Positions 43,569 to 51,747 of a stretch of DNA of 64,000 nt are shown piece after piece. The notes beneath the pieces are model-generated. The model did no database searches. It was not told where the DNA came from and saw only the letters and a program-made list of their open reading frames with translations. This stretch comes from Planctomycetota bacterium (GTDB lineage Bacteria > Planctomycetota > UBA1135 > GCA-002686595). Numbering within the stretch: the stretch's first letter is position 1; every line of letters begins with the position of its first letter. The stretch is from assembly GCA_014238415.1 (NCBI GenBank), contig JABABA010000009.1, positions 62,001 through 126,000 of the forward strand. Direction: 5' to 3'. Both the position numbers and the translations under genes were made by a program.

Positions 43569-45076
43569 CAGCGAACCCTCCCGGGATCAGGCAGGTCTCG
43601 ACGCACAAAAAGATCCAAAGGCGGGCCCTGACCCAGATCGATCTCGATGCGTCGGTAGTCATCTTGAAATTTGGCGCTCTGGTATAGATCCACCTCCCAG
43701 GGGTTGATTTCCAGCCGCCCGGCGACACGCATGCCATTGCCCAACAAGATCCAGTGGGGATGCTCCTCAAGCATCCAGTTCGTTGCGCTGCGATGGTGCC
43801 CTTTGACCCTGACGCGCTCCAGATCGGGCTCCAGATCCACGGAATGGCCGTGTACAAGGCCGAGCAGATCCAGCACCTCGATTTCGGAGTACCAGGCGAT
43901 TGCGCCAATGGGAGAGGTTCCAAGGCGTGTTCCCTCGGGCGCGTGTTCCCCAACCCAGCGACCTATCAGGCTCCAGCGTTCCTCAAAAACCTGATGATCG
44001 AGGAAGCGCGCGCCGCGGCTGCGCAGGTCGTGATCGGGCAGGGCGGCAGGCCACTGCAATACCACACACAAAAACCCCAACGCCAGCGGCTTGATCTGCC
44101 AGCGTTGAACGAACACAGCCGCAGACCACAGACCAAGTGGAACCGCCGGCACAAAGAAACGGGACCAGGCAATAAAATCTCCCCCAACCACAACCACATA
44201 CAGGGCGTACACCAAGAACCCCCAACCGATCACCCGGTCCACTGGCCGGGCGCTTGTGCCCAGAACGAGCAGCACTGCCCCCAGCGCCAGCAATCCGGAC
44301 CCAAGCAAGGCCAGGTCGCCGACCAGGTAGTCGAGGCCATAGGTCAGATCCGCGGCCATGGGCAATGCCTTGACTGAGTAAGAAATGGGAAGCAAGCGGC
44401 CAAACAGGAACCAACGCACTGCGCTCCAGCTGACAAGCGCCAAGAACGTGATTCCGGCGCCCTTGGGCAGCCAGGACACAAGGCCTCTGCGTTCAGCGTT
44501 TCCGCGCGGGGCCACCACAATCCAGACCAGCCAGAGCAGGGCGCACTCCTGGCGCAAGAGGCACGCAAGCCCCAGCCAGACCCCCGCCAATCGTTGAGCA
44601 TGGCACCGATGGGCCTCATCTCCTTCCTCCGCCATCACCAAGGCCATCAGCCAGAGAGCGATCAACGCGCTCAGCAGACTCGTCCCCAACCCCGCACAGG
44701 CATGAAAAGCAAAAGCCGGCGCCGCAGCCAGTATCCAGGCGGGCCCTCCCCTATGGGACCCCGTGCGAGCACCCCAGGCCCTGCCCAGGGCCCAGACTGC
44801 AAGGCCCGCCCCCAGGACACCAAGCACGCGGCTCACATCCGGCGCCCGAAGTCCAAGACCTTGGCCCAAGGCCTGCAAACCAACCCAGAGGGGCACGGTG
44901 AATCCCTCAACCTGTTCGACGCCCCACCAGGAAAATCCGCGGCCCTCGAGCAAGCTGCGCCCAAAGACCTGGCAAATGAAGTCATCGTCCAAGGGACCGG
45001 CGTTCCAGTAACTCGCCCCGTGCAGGAGAGCAAGCAGGACGGCCGCGAAAACCAGAGACCAGCGCCTCACGGGCAC
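43568..45076 (-). CDS. GT-C membrane glycosyltransferase, AftB-like
   Basis: A roughly 500-residue polytopic membrane protein. After the first helix (WSLVFAAVLLALLHGASYW) comes GPLDDDFICQVFGRSLLEGR, then GVEQVEGFTVPLWVGLQALG. This acidic first loop and VEG-T-PLW pattern belong to the GT-C enzymes related to mycobacterial AftB, which use polyprenyl-phosphate sugars. A soluble C-terminal domain follows about ten helices (GTRLGTSPIGAIAWYSEIEV). The frame opens at ATG 45178, but that lies only 6 bp from the divergent radical SAM start; GTG 45076 or 45070 just before the first helix is more likely. First gene of a four-gene minus-strand operon. Confidence 0.72.
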   Translation of the reverse strand: MPVRRWSLVFAAVLLALLHGASYWNAGPLDDDFICQVFGRSLLEGRGFSWWGVEQVEGFTVPLWVGLQALGQGLGLRAPDVSRVLGVLGAGLAVWALGRAWGARTGSHRGGPAWILAAAPAFAFHACAGLGTSLLSALIALWLMALVMAEEGDEAHRCHAQRLAGVWLGLACLLRQECALLWLVWIVVAPRGNAERRGLVSWLPKGAGITFLALVSWSAVRWFLFGRLLPISYSVKALPMAADLTYGLDYLVGDLALLGSGLLALGAVLLVLGTSARPVDRVIGWGFLVYALYVVVVGGDFIAWSRFFVPAVPLGLWSAAVFVQRWQIKPLALGFLCVVLQWPAALPDHDLRSRGARFLDHQVFEERWSLIGRWVGEHAPEGTRLGTSPIGAIAWYSEIEVLDLLGLVHGHSVDLEPDLERVRVKGHHRSATNWMLEEHPHWILLGNGMRVAGRLEINPWEVDLYQSAKFQDDYRRIEIDLGQGPPLDLFVRRDLPDPGRVR

Positions 45077-45184
45077 TCTTCTTGGCAGGAGACGAAGCAG
45101 GATCTTGACACGCCAACATACTACCGGGGAAACCGAGTGCAGACGGGTATGGACTTGAAGCCAGCAAGAGCGGAACATGCGGCC

Positions 45185-47062
45185 ATGCGCGTCCTGATTG
45201 CCTCAGCCCCCCATGCCGACACCTTCGGCTACTCCATGCCCCCACCGGGCTTGTTGCGCCTGGGCGGTGCCCTCGAAGCAGCGGGACACGAACCCCTGCT
45301 GGAAGACCTGGCCTTCCGACAGGCGGAAGGATCCTTGGGCTCCGGCGACCACATCTTTCAGAAGGCGGCCGAATTGTTGGACGCCCAGGGCCCAATCGAC
45401 ATGCTGGGGCTCTCGGTCATGGGTGCCACTCTGCCTGCCGCCCTGCTCATCGCCGAACAATTCCGCGCCCTGAAACCCACAACGCCCATCGTTCTGGGAG
45501 GACCTGGGGCCAGCGCAATCGATGTGGCACTCCTGGAGCGATTCAAGGCCATCGATGTGGTGGTGCGCGGGGAAGGAGAACGGACTCTTCCAAACATGCT
45601 GCGGCGCATGGCAGAGGGCAGCGATCTGGTGGGTGTGGCGGGCATAACACGACGCGATCTGGATGGCCGAGTGATTGTCGAAGCGGATCAACCCTTGATC
45701 GGGGACTTGAACGAGTTGCCCGCTCCAGCCTGGCATCTGGTCGAGCCGCTCCGCGCCTACAAGGAAATCAGTGGTGAAGACGAGGGTCTGGTACCCATCG
45801 ACTCTGGACGCGGCTGCTCCTATGACTGCTCCTTCTGCAGCATTGGCCGCTATTGGAATCGCCGCTCCCGTTGCCTGCCCTCGAAACGGTTGGTGGACGA
45901 GGTCCTGCAAGCCACATCCCAGGCGGGTGCTCGTCAGGCCTACCTGTGCCACGACTTGTTTGGAGCGAACCGTAAGCAGGCACTTGCCTTCTGTGAGGAA
46001 ATGAAGAAACGGGGTAACGGCACTCCCTGGGAGTGCCGGGCGCGGGTGGATCATCTGGACCTGGAACTCCTGCAAGCCATGGCCCACGCAGGCTGCTACC
46101 GCGTGCTGCTGGGCATCGAGTCGGCCGACCCTCTGGTGCGACGGGCAAACAACAAGAACACCCCAGAAGACCTGGATCCCCTGGTGGTTCTCGACGACTG
46201 CGCTACTGCCAAGATCACGCCAATTCTCTCCTTTATTCTGGGACTCCCCGGAGAGGACTCAGCGGCCCTGGCCCTTAGCTTGGACATGGCCTCTGATGCA
46301 GCCTTGCGCGCGGGAGTCAACCTTTCCTTTCATCTGGTCAATCCCCAACCTGGATGCGAGTTGGGAGTGGAGTTCCAAGGCAGGACCCGACGGGAGGAAG
46401 GCATCCCTCCGGACATGGCTCTTGGCGCGGGTGACAGTCCCGCGGAGCAGATTCTGATCGAGGCACACCCCGACCTCTTCTCTACCTGGCACCAACTCCC
46501 CCACCCCGAAGAGCACATGAAAGAGCTGGCTAGAATCGCCAGGAAATTGCCTCTTCTGCTGCAGCGGCACGCGCGCACATTCGCCCTCTTGCGGTCGCAC
46601 ATTGGCCTGGACAGTTTGGCTCTATTCAGGGCCTGGAGGGCCACTGGAAGGTCCTTTTCGGGCTTTGTGCGTTCCCAGGCCGACCCCTTGCTTGACGATG
46701 TTCTGGCCTGGGAAGAAGCCCAGATTCGTCAAGCACAGGAGCCCATCCACTCCACTCCCGGAGCCTTCCACCCTGACAGCCGCCCGATCCCCGCGGGAGA
46801 GCTACTGACGGTCAACCACGACCTCTCCAGCCTGGGGCCAAATTGCCTGCGACCCAACGCAGACCCCACCCACATGCTGGTGCAACGCTCGCCAGGGACC
46901 CTGGCCAGTACGCGAACCCTGAAGGTCACAGATGACATCGCTCGAGTACTTGAGACCCTGACCGGGATCAAGACTACCGGCGAATTGGAGAGCAAGCACC
47001 CCGGCCTCCAGCAAACGATCCAACAACTAGCCGACGTAGGCCTCGTCACAACCAACCAATGA
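45185..47062 (+). CDS. B12-binding radical SAM protein with C-terminal PqqD/RRE-like segment (candidate RiPP maturase)
   Basis: A 625-residue protein. Residues 1-170 form a cobalamin-binding-type Rossmann domain (MRVLIASAPHADTFGYSMPP, PIDMLGLSVMGATLPAALLI, PIVLGGPGASAID). The radical SAM core begins with GRGCSYDCSFCSIGRYW, a canonical CX3CX2C at Cys211, 215 and 218. It continues with CRARVDHLDLELLQAMAHAG and YRVLLGIESADPLVRRANNK. The last 80 residues (RTLKVTDDIARVLETLTGIK, LQQTIQQLADVGLV) look like a winged helix of the PqqD/RRE kind that binds RiPP leader peptides. ATG 45185 is chosen because the open frame upstream (to 44594) is antisense to the GT-C gene. Its stop overlaps the next gene by 4 bp. 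Confidence 0.82.
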   Translation: MRVLIASAPHADTFGYSMPPPGLLRLGGALEAAGHEPLLEDLAFRQAEGSLGSGDHIFQKAAELLDAQGPIDMLGLSVMGATLPAALLIAEQFRALKPTTPIVLGGPGASAIDVALLERFKAIDVVVRGEGERTLPNMLRRMAEGSDLVGVAGITRRDLDGRVIVEADQPLIGDLNELPAPAWHLVEPLRAYKEISGEDEGLVPIDSGRGCSYDCSFCSIGRYWNRRSRCLPSKRLVDEVLQATSQAGARQAYLCHDLFGANRKQALAFCEEMKKRGNGTPWECRARVDHLDLELLQAMAHAGCYRVLLGIESADPLVRRANNKNTPEDLDPLVVLDDCATAKITPILSFILGLPGEDSAALALSLDMASDAALRAGVNLSFHLVNPQPGCELGVEFQGRTRREEGIPPDMALGAGDSPAEQILIEAHPDLFSTWHQLPHPEEHMKELARIARKLPLLLQRHARTFALLRSHIGLDSLALFRAWRATGRSFSGFVRSQADPLLDDVLAWEEAQIRQAQEPIHSTPGAFHPDSRPIPAGELLTVNHDLSSLGPNCLRPNADPTHMLVQRSPGTLASTRTLKVTDDIARVLETLTGIKTTGELESKHPGLQQTIQQLADVGLVTTNQ

Positions 47063-49368
47063 TGAAATCAACAGAGACCTTTCCCATAACACTGGCCTTT
47101 CCCCCACAGGGCCATTTCACTCAACCCTATCTGGCCCTGCCCTGCCTCAAAGCATGGTTGCACCAGGGCGGCCACCGGGATGTGGAGCTGCGTGACCTTT
47201 CAGTTGAAGCCTACGACCACTTCCTCTCAGCAGACTATCTGGACTACGCCCGCCACCGGGCGGCGGCACGCTTCGAAACCGAACGACATGAGGCGCAGGA
47301 AACTCCCGAGCTGGATTTTCAGAACATGCGTGCCTGGCGCGCAGCGGTGGAAACAGAGGTCAGTGCCCAAGCCCTGATCGACACCATCGATCAAGCCAAG
47401 GAGGTCGTGCGCGGACCGGATTGCTTTGATCCAGAGAAGTACATTCCTGCTGTTCGAGCCCTCTACCACGGTCTGAGAGTTGTGTCTGCAGCGCATCACC
47501 CCAGCGAGTTGACGCCCCACAACTTCACCATGCGCTATGCCAACGACCGCTCCAAGGAGATCCTGGCTGCAACCCTCGATGCACAAGAAAACCCTTTCAT
47601 CAAGTTCTTCTCCGAGGAAGTGCTGCCCGGCCTGATAGAGCGCCAACCCCGGGTACTGGGCTTGTCGGTGATCTATGGCAGTCAGTTGATTCCTGCCCTG
47701 ACCCTGGGTCGCATGGTCAAAGAGGCCTTGCCCAATTGTCATGTAACCGCGGGCGGCGGATTCCTGGCCTACATCGGGCACAAGCTGACCCAGGCACCAG
47801 GCATGCACGTCTGTCTGGACTCGATTATCTTCCACGAAGGAGAGGCGCCTCTGCTGGCCCTCTGCAATAGGCTCAAAGCAGCACCGGAGGGGGAAACCGT
47901 CGATTTGAGCGAGATCGGCGGCCTGACCTGGTTCGACCGCCGTGAAGAACTCCAGGTTCGAAACAACGGGCCCGCCCACCCTGTGAAGCTCAATGAAGCA
48001 CCCGTTCCCGACTTCCGAGGCCTGCCCTTTGACCTGTATTTCTCCCCGGAAACCGTCATCCCCTATGACATCAACCGGGGCTGCTACTACGGAGAGTGCA
48101 CTTTCTGCACGCTTCCCACGGTGATCGGTCCCGGTTATCGCACACGCAATGCCTCGACAATCGCCAAGCATGTGGCCGAGTTGCGCGACCACTATGACTC
48201 AACGCACTTCAACTTCATCACCGACTGCATGCCTCCGGGGATGATCCGTGACTTGCCTGAAGCTCTGATCAAAAGCAACGCAGGCATTACCTGGTGGAGT
48301 GATGCCAGGGTCGAACCCAAGGCCTATGACGAGCACGGCGCCCAACGCCTGTATGCATCAGGCTGCCGCAAGTTGCTCTTCGGCTATGAAACCGCCACCC
48401 CACGGCTACTCAAGCTGATGAAGAAAGGCCAGTCTCTCAAAGCCACGGCTCGAGTGGCGGAAAACTGCAACAAGGCGGGAATCAGCGTCACCTGGTACGC
48501 CATGGTCGGCTTCCCTTCCGAAACCCGCGAGGAGGCCAGAGCGACCTTGGCCTTCATCCAGGAGAACGCCCCTGCGGTGCGCGAAGTCAGCCTGCAGACC
48601 TTTCATATCGACGAGGTGGCCGAGGTCTACCACCAACCCGATCAGTTCGGCATCAAGATTCTCAACGACGAAGAAGCGGACCTGCAGCTCTATCATGACT
48701 ACGAAGCGTCCAGCGGCATGACACAGCAGGAAGCCGCAGAGATGTTCGAGGAGATGATGACTGGCTTGCGCGAGTCCTTGCCCCTCTTCAAGGGAGACAA
48801 CATCTTCTACTTCATGCAGAAGTCCCACTACTTCCTGCAACTGGCCCGGGGCCTGAGGCCTGACGAGTTCGTCGAACTTTGCGCCCAGCGCAAGCAGAAA
48901 CTGCAGGCCCGGGACGCACATCCCAGCCTCATCCCCACCACTGGCCTGGGCCTGCGAGACCTGCCCTTCTCGTACACCAGCGTGATACAAACCCTGGGTC
49001 ATCCCCTGGCCCGGGCTGCCCGGCCAGACTTCCTGACGGGCCGCTTTGTGACGGATGCAGAGGAAGAGGCCCGCGCCCAATTGGGCGGGGTGCCCCGCGG
49101 CCAATCGGTGCTGGCCTACGACCCTCTCAACCACGAGTTCCTGGAAATCTCCCCGGATGCCCGCAAACTGATCGAGGCCCTCGGGCAGGCTGGTAGCCTC
49201 GAAGCCCTGCTTGACACGCTCAGCCCGGACGCCCCGGACACCGGACGCACCTATGAAAAGATCGTCTCCTTCGCCCGTGACCTCCACCGCGGCGGCCTGC
49301 TCGCTGTGAATTGCACGACCCTGCCTGAGACCCAAACCAATCCCCGACCCCTCACCCAACATGCCTAG
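47059..49368 (+). CDS. Second B12-binding radical SAM protein, CX4CX2C type, with PqqD/RRE-like tail (candidate RiPP maturase)
   Basis: A 769-residue protein. About 180 N-terminal residues are specific to it. A B12-type domain follows (PRVLGLSVIYGSQLIPALTL, CHVTAGGGFLAYIG). The radical SAM core has NRGCYYGECTFCTLP, spacing CX4CX2C at Cys342, 347 and 350, as in RGCxWGxCxFC-type maturases. Other core segments are CRKLLFGYETATPRLLKLMK and ISVTWYAMVGFPSETREEAR. The C-terminal 90 residues (VLAYDPLNHEFLEISPDARK, then LIEALGQAGSLEALLDTL and FARDLHRGGLLAV) match the fold pattern of PqqD-like leader-binding domains. It overlaps the first maturase gene by 4 bp and the peptide gene by 8 bp. Confidence 0.83.
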   Translation: MMKSTETFPITLAFPPQGHFTQPYLALPCLKAWLHQGGHRDVELRDLSVEAYDHFLSADYLDYARHRAAARFETERHEAQETPELDFQNMRAWRAAVETEVSAQALIDTIDQAKEVVRGPDCFDPEKYIPAVRALYHGLRVVSAAHHPSELTPHNFTMRYANDRSKEILAATLDAQENPFIKFFSEEVLPGLIERQPRVLGLSVIYGSQLIPALTLGRMVKEALPNCHVTAGGGFLAYIGHKLTQAPGMHVCLDSIIFHEGEAPLLALCNRLKAAPEGETVDLSEIGGLTWFDRREELQVRNNGPAHPVKLNEAPVPDFRGLPFDLYFSPETVIPYDINRGCYYGECTFCTLPTVIGPGYRTRNASTIAKHVAELRDHYDSTHFNFITDCMPPGMIRDLPEALIKSNAGITWWSDARVEPKAYDEHGAQRLYASGCRKLLFGYETATPRLLKLMKKGQSLKATARVAENCNKAGISVTWYAMVGFPSETREEARATLAFIQENAPAVREVSLQTFHIDEVAEVYHQPDQFGIKILNDEEADLQLYHDYEASSGMTQQEAAEMFEEMMTGLRESLPLFKGDNIFYFMQKSHYFLQLARGLRPDEFVELCAQRKQKLQARDAHPSLIPTTGLGLRDLPFSYTSVIQTLGHPLARAARPDFLTGRFVTDAEEEARAQLGGVPRGQSVLAYDPLNHEFLEISPDARKLIEALGQAGSLEALLDTLSPDAPDTGRTYEKIVSFARDLHRGGLLAVNCTTLPETQTNPRPLTQHA

Positions 49369-49546
49369 TAACAGCAAAAACGAACAGACCGAAGAGCAGA
49401 CTCCCGAAAAGGACTCAGGCCAGGCCCCGACCAAGGAAGAAAGCCCCTCGCCCCTGGCGGACCTCGATCTATCCAACCTGGACTTGACCATCGAGTCGGT
49501 GGAAGAGCGCATCAGCCCGAGCGAAACCAACGTCTTCGACAAATAG
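49361..49546 (+). CDS. 61-residue acidic peptide, candidate RiPP precursor
   Basis: A short gene whose ATG lies inside the end of the second radical SAM gene (8-bp overlap), so it is probably translated with it. The N-terminal 35 residues are hydrophilic and rich in Glu, Gln, Lys and Ser, without a signal peptide. Then comes LADLDLSNLDLTIESVEERI, with alternating hydrophobic residues able to form the edge strand that RRE domains bind. The end is ISPSETNVFDK, the likely core. There is no Cys, Trp or Tyr and a single Phe near the C-terminus. I do not recognise a named family. A structural or regulatory small protein remains possible. Confidence 0.68.
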   Translation: MPSNSKNEQTEEQTPEKDSGQAPTKEESPSPLADLDLSNLDLTIESVEERISPSETNVFDK

Positions 49547-49598
49547 TCAAGGACCTCGGGACTTGTCCCCAGGGCCAGGCAACCGTCAGGATAAGACC

Positions 49599-50675
49599 AT
49601 GATTGGTCTTCGCTTGTTGCCCCTGTTGATAGGCACTGTACTCCTGGGCCCCGCTTTCATCGAGGCTCAGGCTCCCGGAGACTCGCCTGACCCGGGTGCC
49701 GTACCTCAAGACCCTGCTCTCCCAGAAGCATCCCGCGACGATCCCCACGCTTCCTGGCTGGCGCGGCTGATCTCAGACGGGCGACCCACACGGCTCGAAG
49801 ACCTCAGCGGGCTCTCCTGCGTAGGCTGCCACAAGACCATCACCGAAGAGTGGCGTCATTCGACCCATGCAACTGCTTGGATCGATCCGCACTACAAACA
49901 GGCTCTGAAGAAAATCCGTCGCAAGCGTGGCTGTACCGGTTGCCACGCACCTGTGCCTCTTCTGGGCAAGCCACCCATCAAGATCCCCGACACCCGCAAA
50001 GACGATCCGCACCTGGGTGTCACGTGCACCACATGCCATCTGGCAGAGGACGGCAAGACCATGCTTGGACCCGAAGGGCATGCAAATGAGGGGCACCCCA
50101 GCGAAGCTCGTGAGATCTTCAACCACGAGGTATCCAACGCACTCTGCATAACCTGCCACAATGTGAACATCGGCCCCGTTCTTGGCGTAGCGAAGGATTT
50201 CGAGGCTTCTGACCAGGCAGAGCTCGGTGATTCCTGCGTGGGTTGTCACATGCCCGCGATCAACCGGGCCTGGGCAAACGACGAACTCAGCGGCAAGCCC
50301 GGCATGGTCCGCCCGGGCCGCAGCCACCGCCTGGAGACCTCCAGGGATCCGGCCTTCTTGCGCGAGGCTATGAACTTGGCGGGGAAGTTCACCAACGACG
50401 GCGCACTGCTCACCGTGACCAACCTGACTGGGCACCGGGTACCAGGCCTGATCGGACGTGAGTTGACCCTACGTCTCTCCCTCTACAACGCCAGGGGTCA
50501 GCGCCTCTCGCGCATGAGCCACACCTTCAGCCATCGCTCTCACCTGCCAGTGGAAGCGGACTTTGAACTGGCTATTGAGGGGCTTGGCGCCAGTGAATTG
50601 CGGGTCACGGGCACGCACAAGGCTCCCGGCATGGTGAAACCAGTGACCTTCATCGAACGCACTTTTGAACGCTGA
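49599..50675 (+). CDS. Pentahaem c-type cytochrome (cytochrome c554-like)
   Basis: A 358-residue exported protein; ATG 49599 gives signal peptide IGLRLLPLLIGTVLLGPAFI and is 52 bp after the peptide gene. Five CxxCH haem-binding motifs: CVGCH (74-78), CTGCH (112-116), CTTCH (143-147), CITCH (183-187) and CVGCH (213-217). HSTHATAWIDPHYKQAL after the first motif resembles the cytochrome c554/HAO-type multihaem family. Residues about 255-358 form a beta-rich domain without haem (LLTVTNLTGHRVPGLIGREL). It should carry electrons in the periplasm. Partner unknown; both the peptide cluster on the left and complex I on the right are adjacent. Confidence 0.85.
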   Translation: MIGLRLLPLLIGTVLLGPAFIEAQAPGDSPDPGAVPQDPALPEASRDDPHASWLARLISDGRPTRLEDLSGLSCVGCHKTITEEWRHSTHATAWIDPHYKQALKKIRRKRGCTGCHAPVPLLGKPPIKIPDTRKDDPHLGVTCTTCHLAEDGKTMLGPEGHANEGHPSEAREIFNHEVSNALCITCHNVNIGPVLGVAKDFEASDQAELGDSCVGCHMPAINRAWANDELSGKPGMVRPGRSHRLETSRDPAFLREAMNLAGKFTNDGALLTVTNLTGHRVPGLIGRELTLRLSLYNARGQRLSRMSHTFSHRSHLPVEADFELAIEGLGASELRVTGTHKAPGMVKPVTFIERTFER

Positions 50676-50708
50676 GCTGCCCGGTCGAGAGGCCAATCCA
50701 GGAAAAAG

Positions 50709-50749
50709 GGCGACGCCCCATCAGCAATTTCTTGCCGGGGGGCGCCGCC
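50709..50749 (+). terminator. Possible hairpin after the cytochrome gene
   Basis: GGCGACGCCCC (50709-50719) can pair with GGGGCGCCGCC (50739-50749) with one mismatch over 11 bp and a 19-base loop, about 30 bp after the cytochrome stop. No T-run follows, so it is at best a weak or factor-dependent terminator. Confidence 0.3.
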
Positions 50750-50947
50750 GCCTCCTTCGCCACTCGCTCCGCGATCCCCTGCGAATCGAGTGACCTTTCT
50801 TCTCTTCTTCCGTCTCCCCTAAGGGTGACGCCTGGACGTGGGAACTGTCGGGTGAGAGGTCCGATGCCCTGGCTCATGATGAATACGACCGAGATCCGCA
50901 AGCGCTACCAAATACCCTGTAAATCTAGGATCTTCGATTCCGATTTC

Positions 50948-50970
50948 CTGCCCCAAGAACCCTGGGGCAG
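50948..50970. terminator. Perfect 8-bp stem-loop upstream of nuo
   Basis: CTGCCCCA and TGGGGCAG form a perfect stem around a 7-base loop. The following bases are only mildly T-rich. It could end transcription of the cytochrome unit or sit in a long nuo leader RNA. Confidence 0.38.
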
Positions 50971-51000
50971 CCTCAGGGCCTTCTAAGCTGCTCCACAATG

Positions 51001-51021
51001 GCACATGTGCGCTGGCGCACA
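51001..51021. promoter_or_regulatory. Overlapping dyads, possible operator upstream of nuoA
   Basis: GCACATGTGC (51001-51010) is a perfect 10-bp palindrome, and TGTGCGC-TG-GCGCACA (51006-51021) is a second, overlapping perfect dyad. A two-base loop is too tight for an RNA hairpin, so a protein-binding DNA site is more likely. Inference from symmetry alone. Confidence 0.35.
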
Positions 51022-51366
51022 CTCAAAAGGAGCTGGAAGCCTGAATTGCATGGCGATCTTGGCATACTTTTCCGAGCATATCGATCAGCCCCAGGGAGTT
51101 TGAGCATCCCTCGGAAAATCGGTGAGCTGCCCTCGACCCAAGGAATCCAAGACTCGGGCCATCCACCCGTTGCCCAACCGCGTCTGATGAGTAGACTCTG
51201 CGCGCAATATTTGCCCATCCGCCCAAAGCCTGCAGCGTCAGACGGTCCTGGTTTCCCTGCAACGCTGCCCCTCGGGCTCCCCCCTGCGCCTACCAGTGGG
51301 CCCCATCAGCAACCCCTAATCAGCCCGGCCGAGCCACCGACTCCAGGCCCCGGTCCCATCGACACC

Positions 51367-51747
51367 ATGCTTCAGGACTACGCCCCCATCCTGCTCTTGA
51401 TTGGGCTGGTCGCCGCCTTCGTTGTGGGCAATGTTCTGCTGAGCGAACTGGTCGGCCGCCAACGCCGCGTGGTCGGCAAAGGGGATCCTTACGAATGCGG
51501 CATGCAGCCTATAGGCAACGCACGCATGCGCCTTTCGATTCACTTCTATCTGACAGCCGTGCTCTTCATCTTGTTCGATGTGGAGGGGATCTTCCTTATC
51601 CTCTGGGCCAACGCAGCTCGCACCTTCAACACGCCAGAGTTCAACGCCGGAGGCTTGATCTTCACAGAAATCCTGATTTTTGTGGCCATGCTTGCGGTGG
51701 CCTTGGCATTCGTCTGGCGCAAAGGAGGCCTGGAATGGGATCGCTGA
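51367..51747 (+). CDS. nuoA: NADH-quinone oxidoreductase subunit A
   Basis: 126 residues with three membrane helices ([57 protein letters not shown]). The conserved [20 protein letters not shown] and FDVE segments are present. It is part of the proton-pumping arm close to the quinone site of complex I. The ATG at 51367 fits family length; no strong ribosome site precedes it. First gene of the nuoA-N operon. Confidence 0.95.
   Translation: MLQDYAPILLLIGLVAAFVVGNVLLSELVGRQRRVVGKGDPYECGMQPIGNARMRLSIHFYLTAVLFILFDVEGIFLILWANAARTFNTPEFNAGGLIFTEILIFVAMLAVALAFVWRKGGLEWDR
51723..51728 (+). promoter_or_regulatory. Shine-Dalgarno AGGAGG of nuoB
   Basis: AGGAGG within the last codons of nuoA, 6 bases before the nuoB ATG at 51735. 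It decides the nuoB start among several in-frame ATGs. Confidence 0.8.

Larger units (their letters stand above)
50676..51366. other. 691-bp non-coding region upstream of the nuo operon
   Basis: No convincing gene. It holds two hairpin-capable repeats (50709-50749 and 50948-50970) and a dyad at 51001-51021. The nuoA frame stays open through its right part, but the translation there has no family resemblance. The nuo promoter is expected here; no clear -35/-10 pair could be picked by eye. Confidence 0.7.

Noticed and set aside
44594..45184. N-terminal extension of the first radical SAM gene
   Set aside because: It is antisense to the GT-C glycosyltransferase and non-homologous; family similarity starts at ATG 45185.
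49555..49575. GGGAC-TT-GTCCC repeat between the peptide and cytochrome genes as terminator
   Set aside because: Five pairs with a two-base loop and no T-run; too weak to call.
50998..51366. N-terminal extension of NuoA
   Set aside because: Pro-rich translation without membrane segments; NuoA proteins start near the first helix, at 51367.
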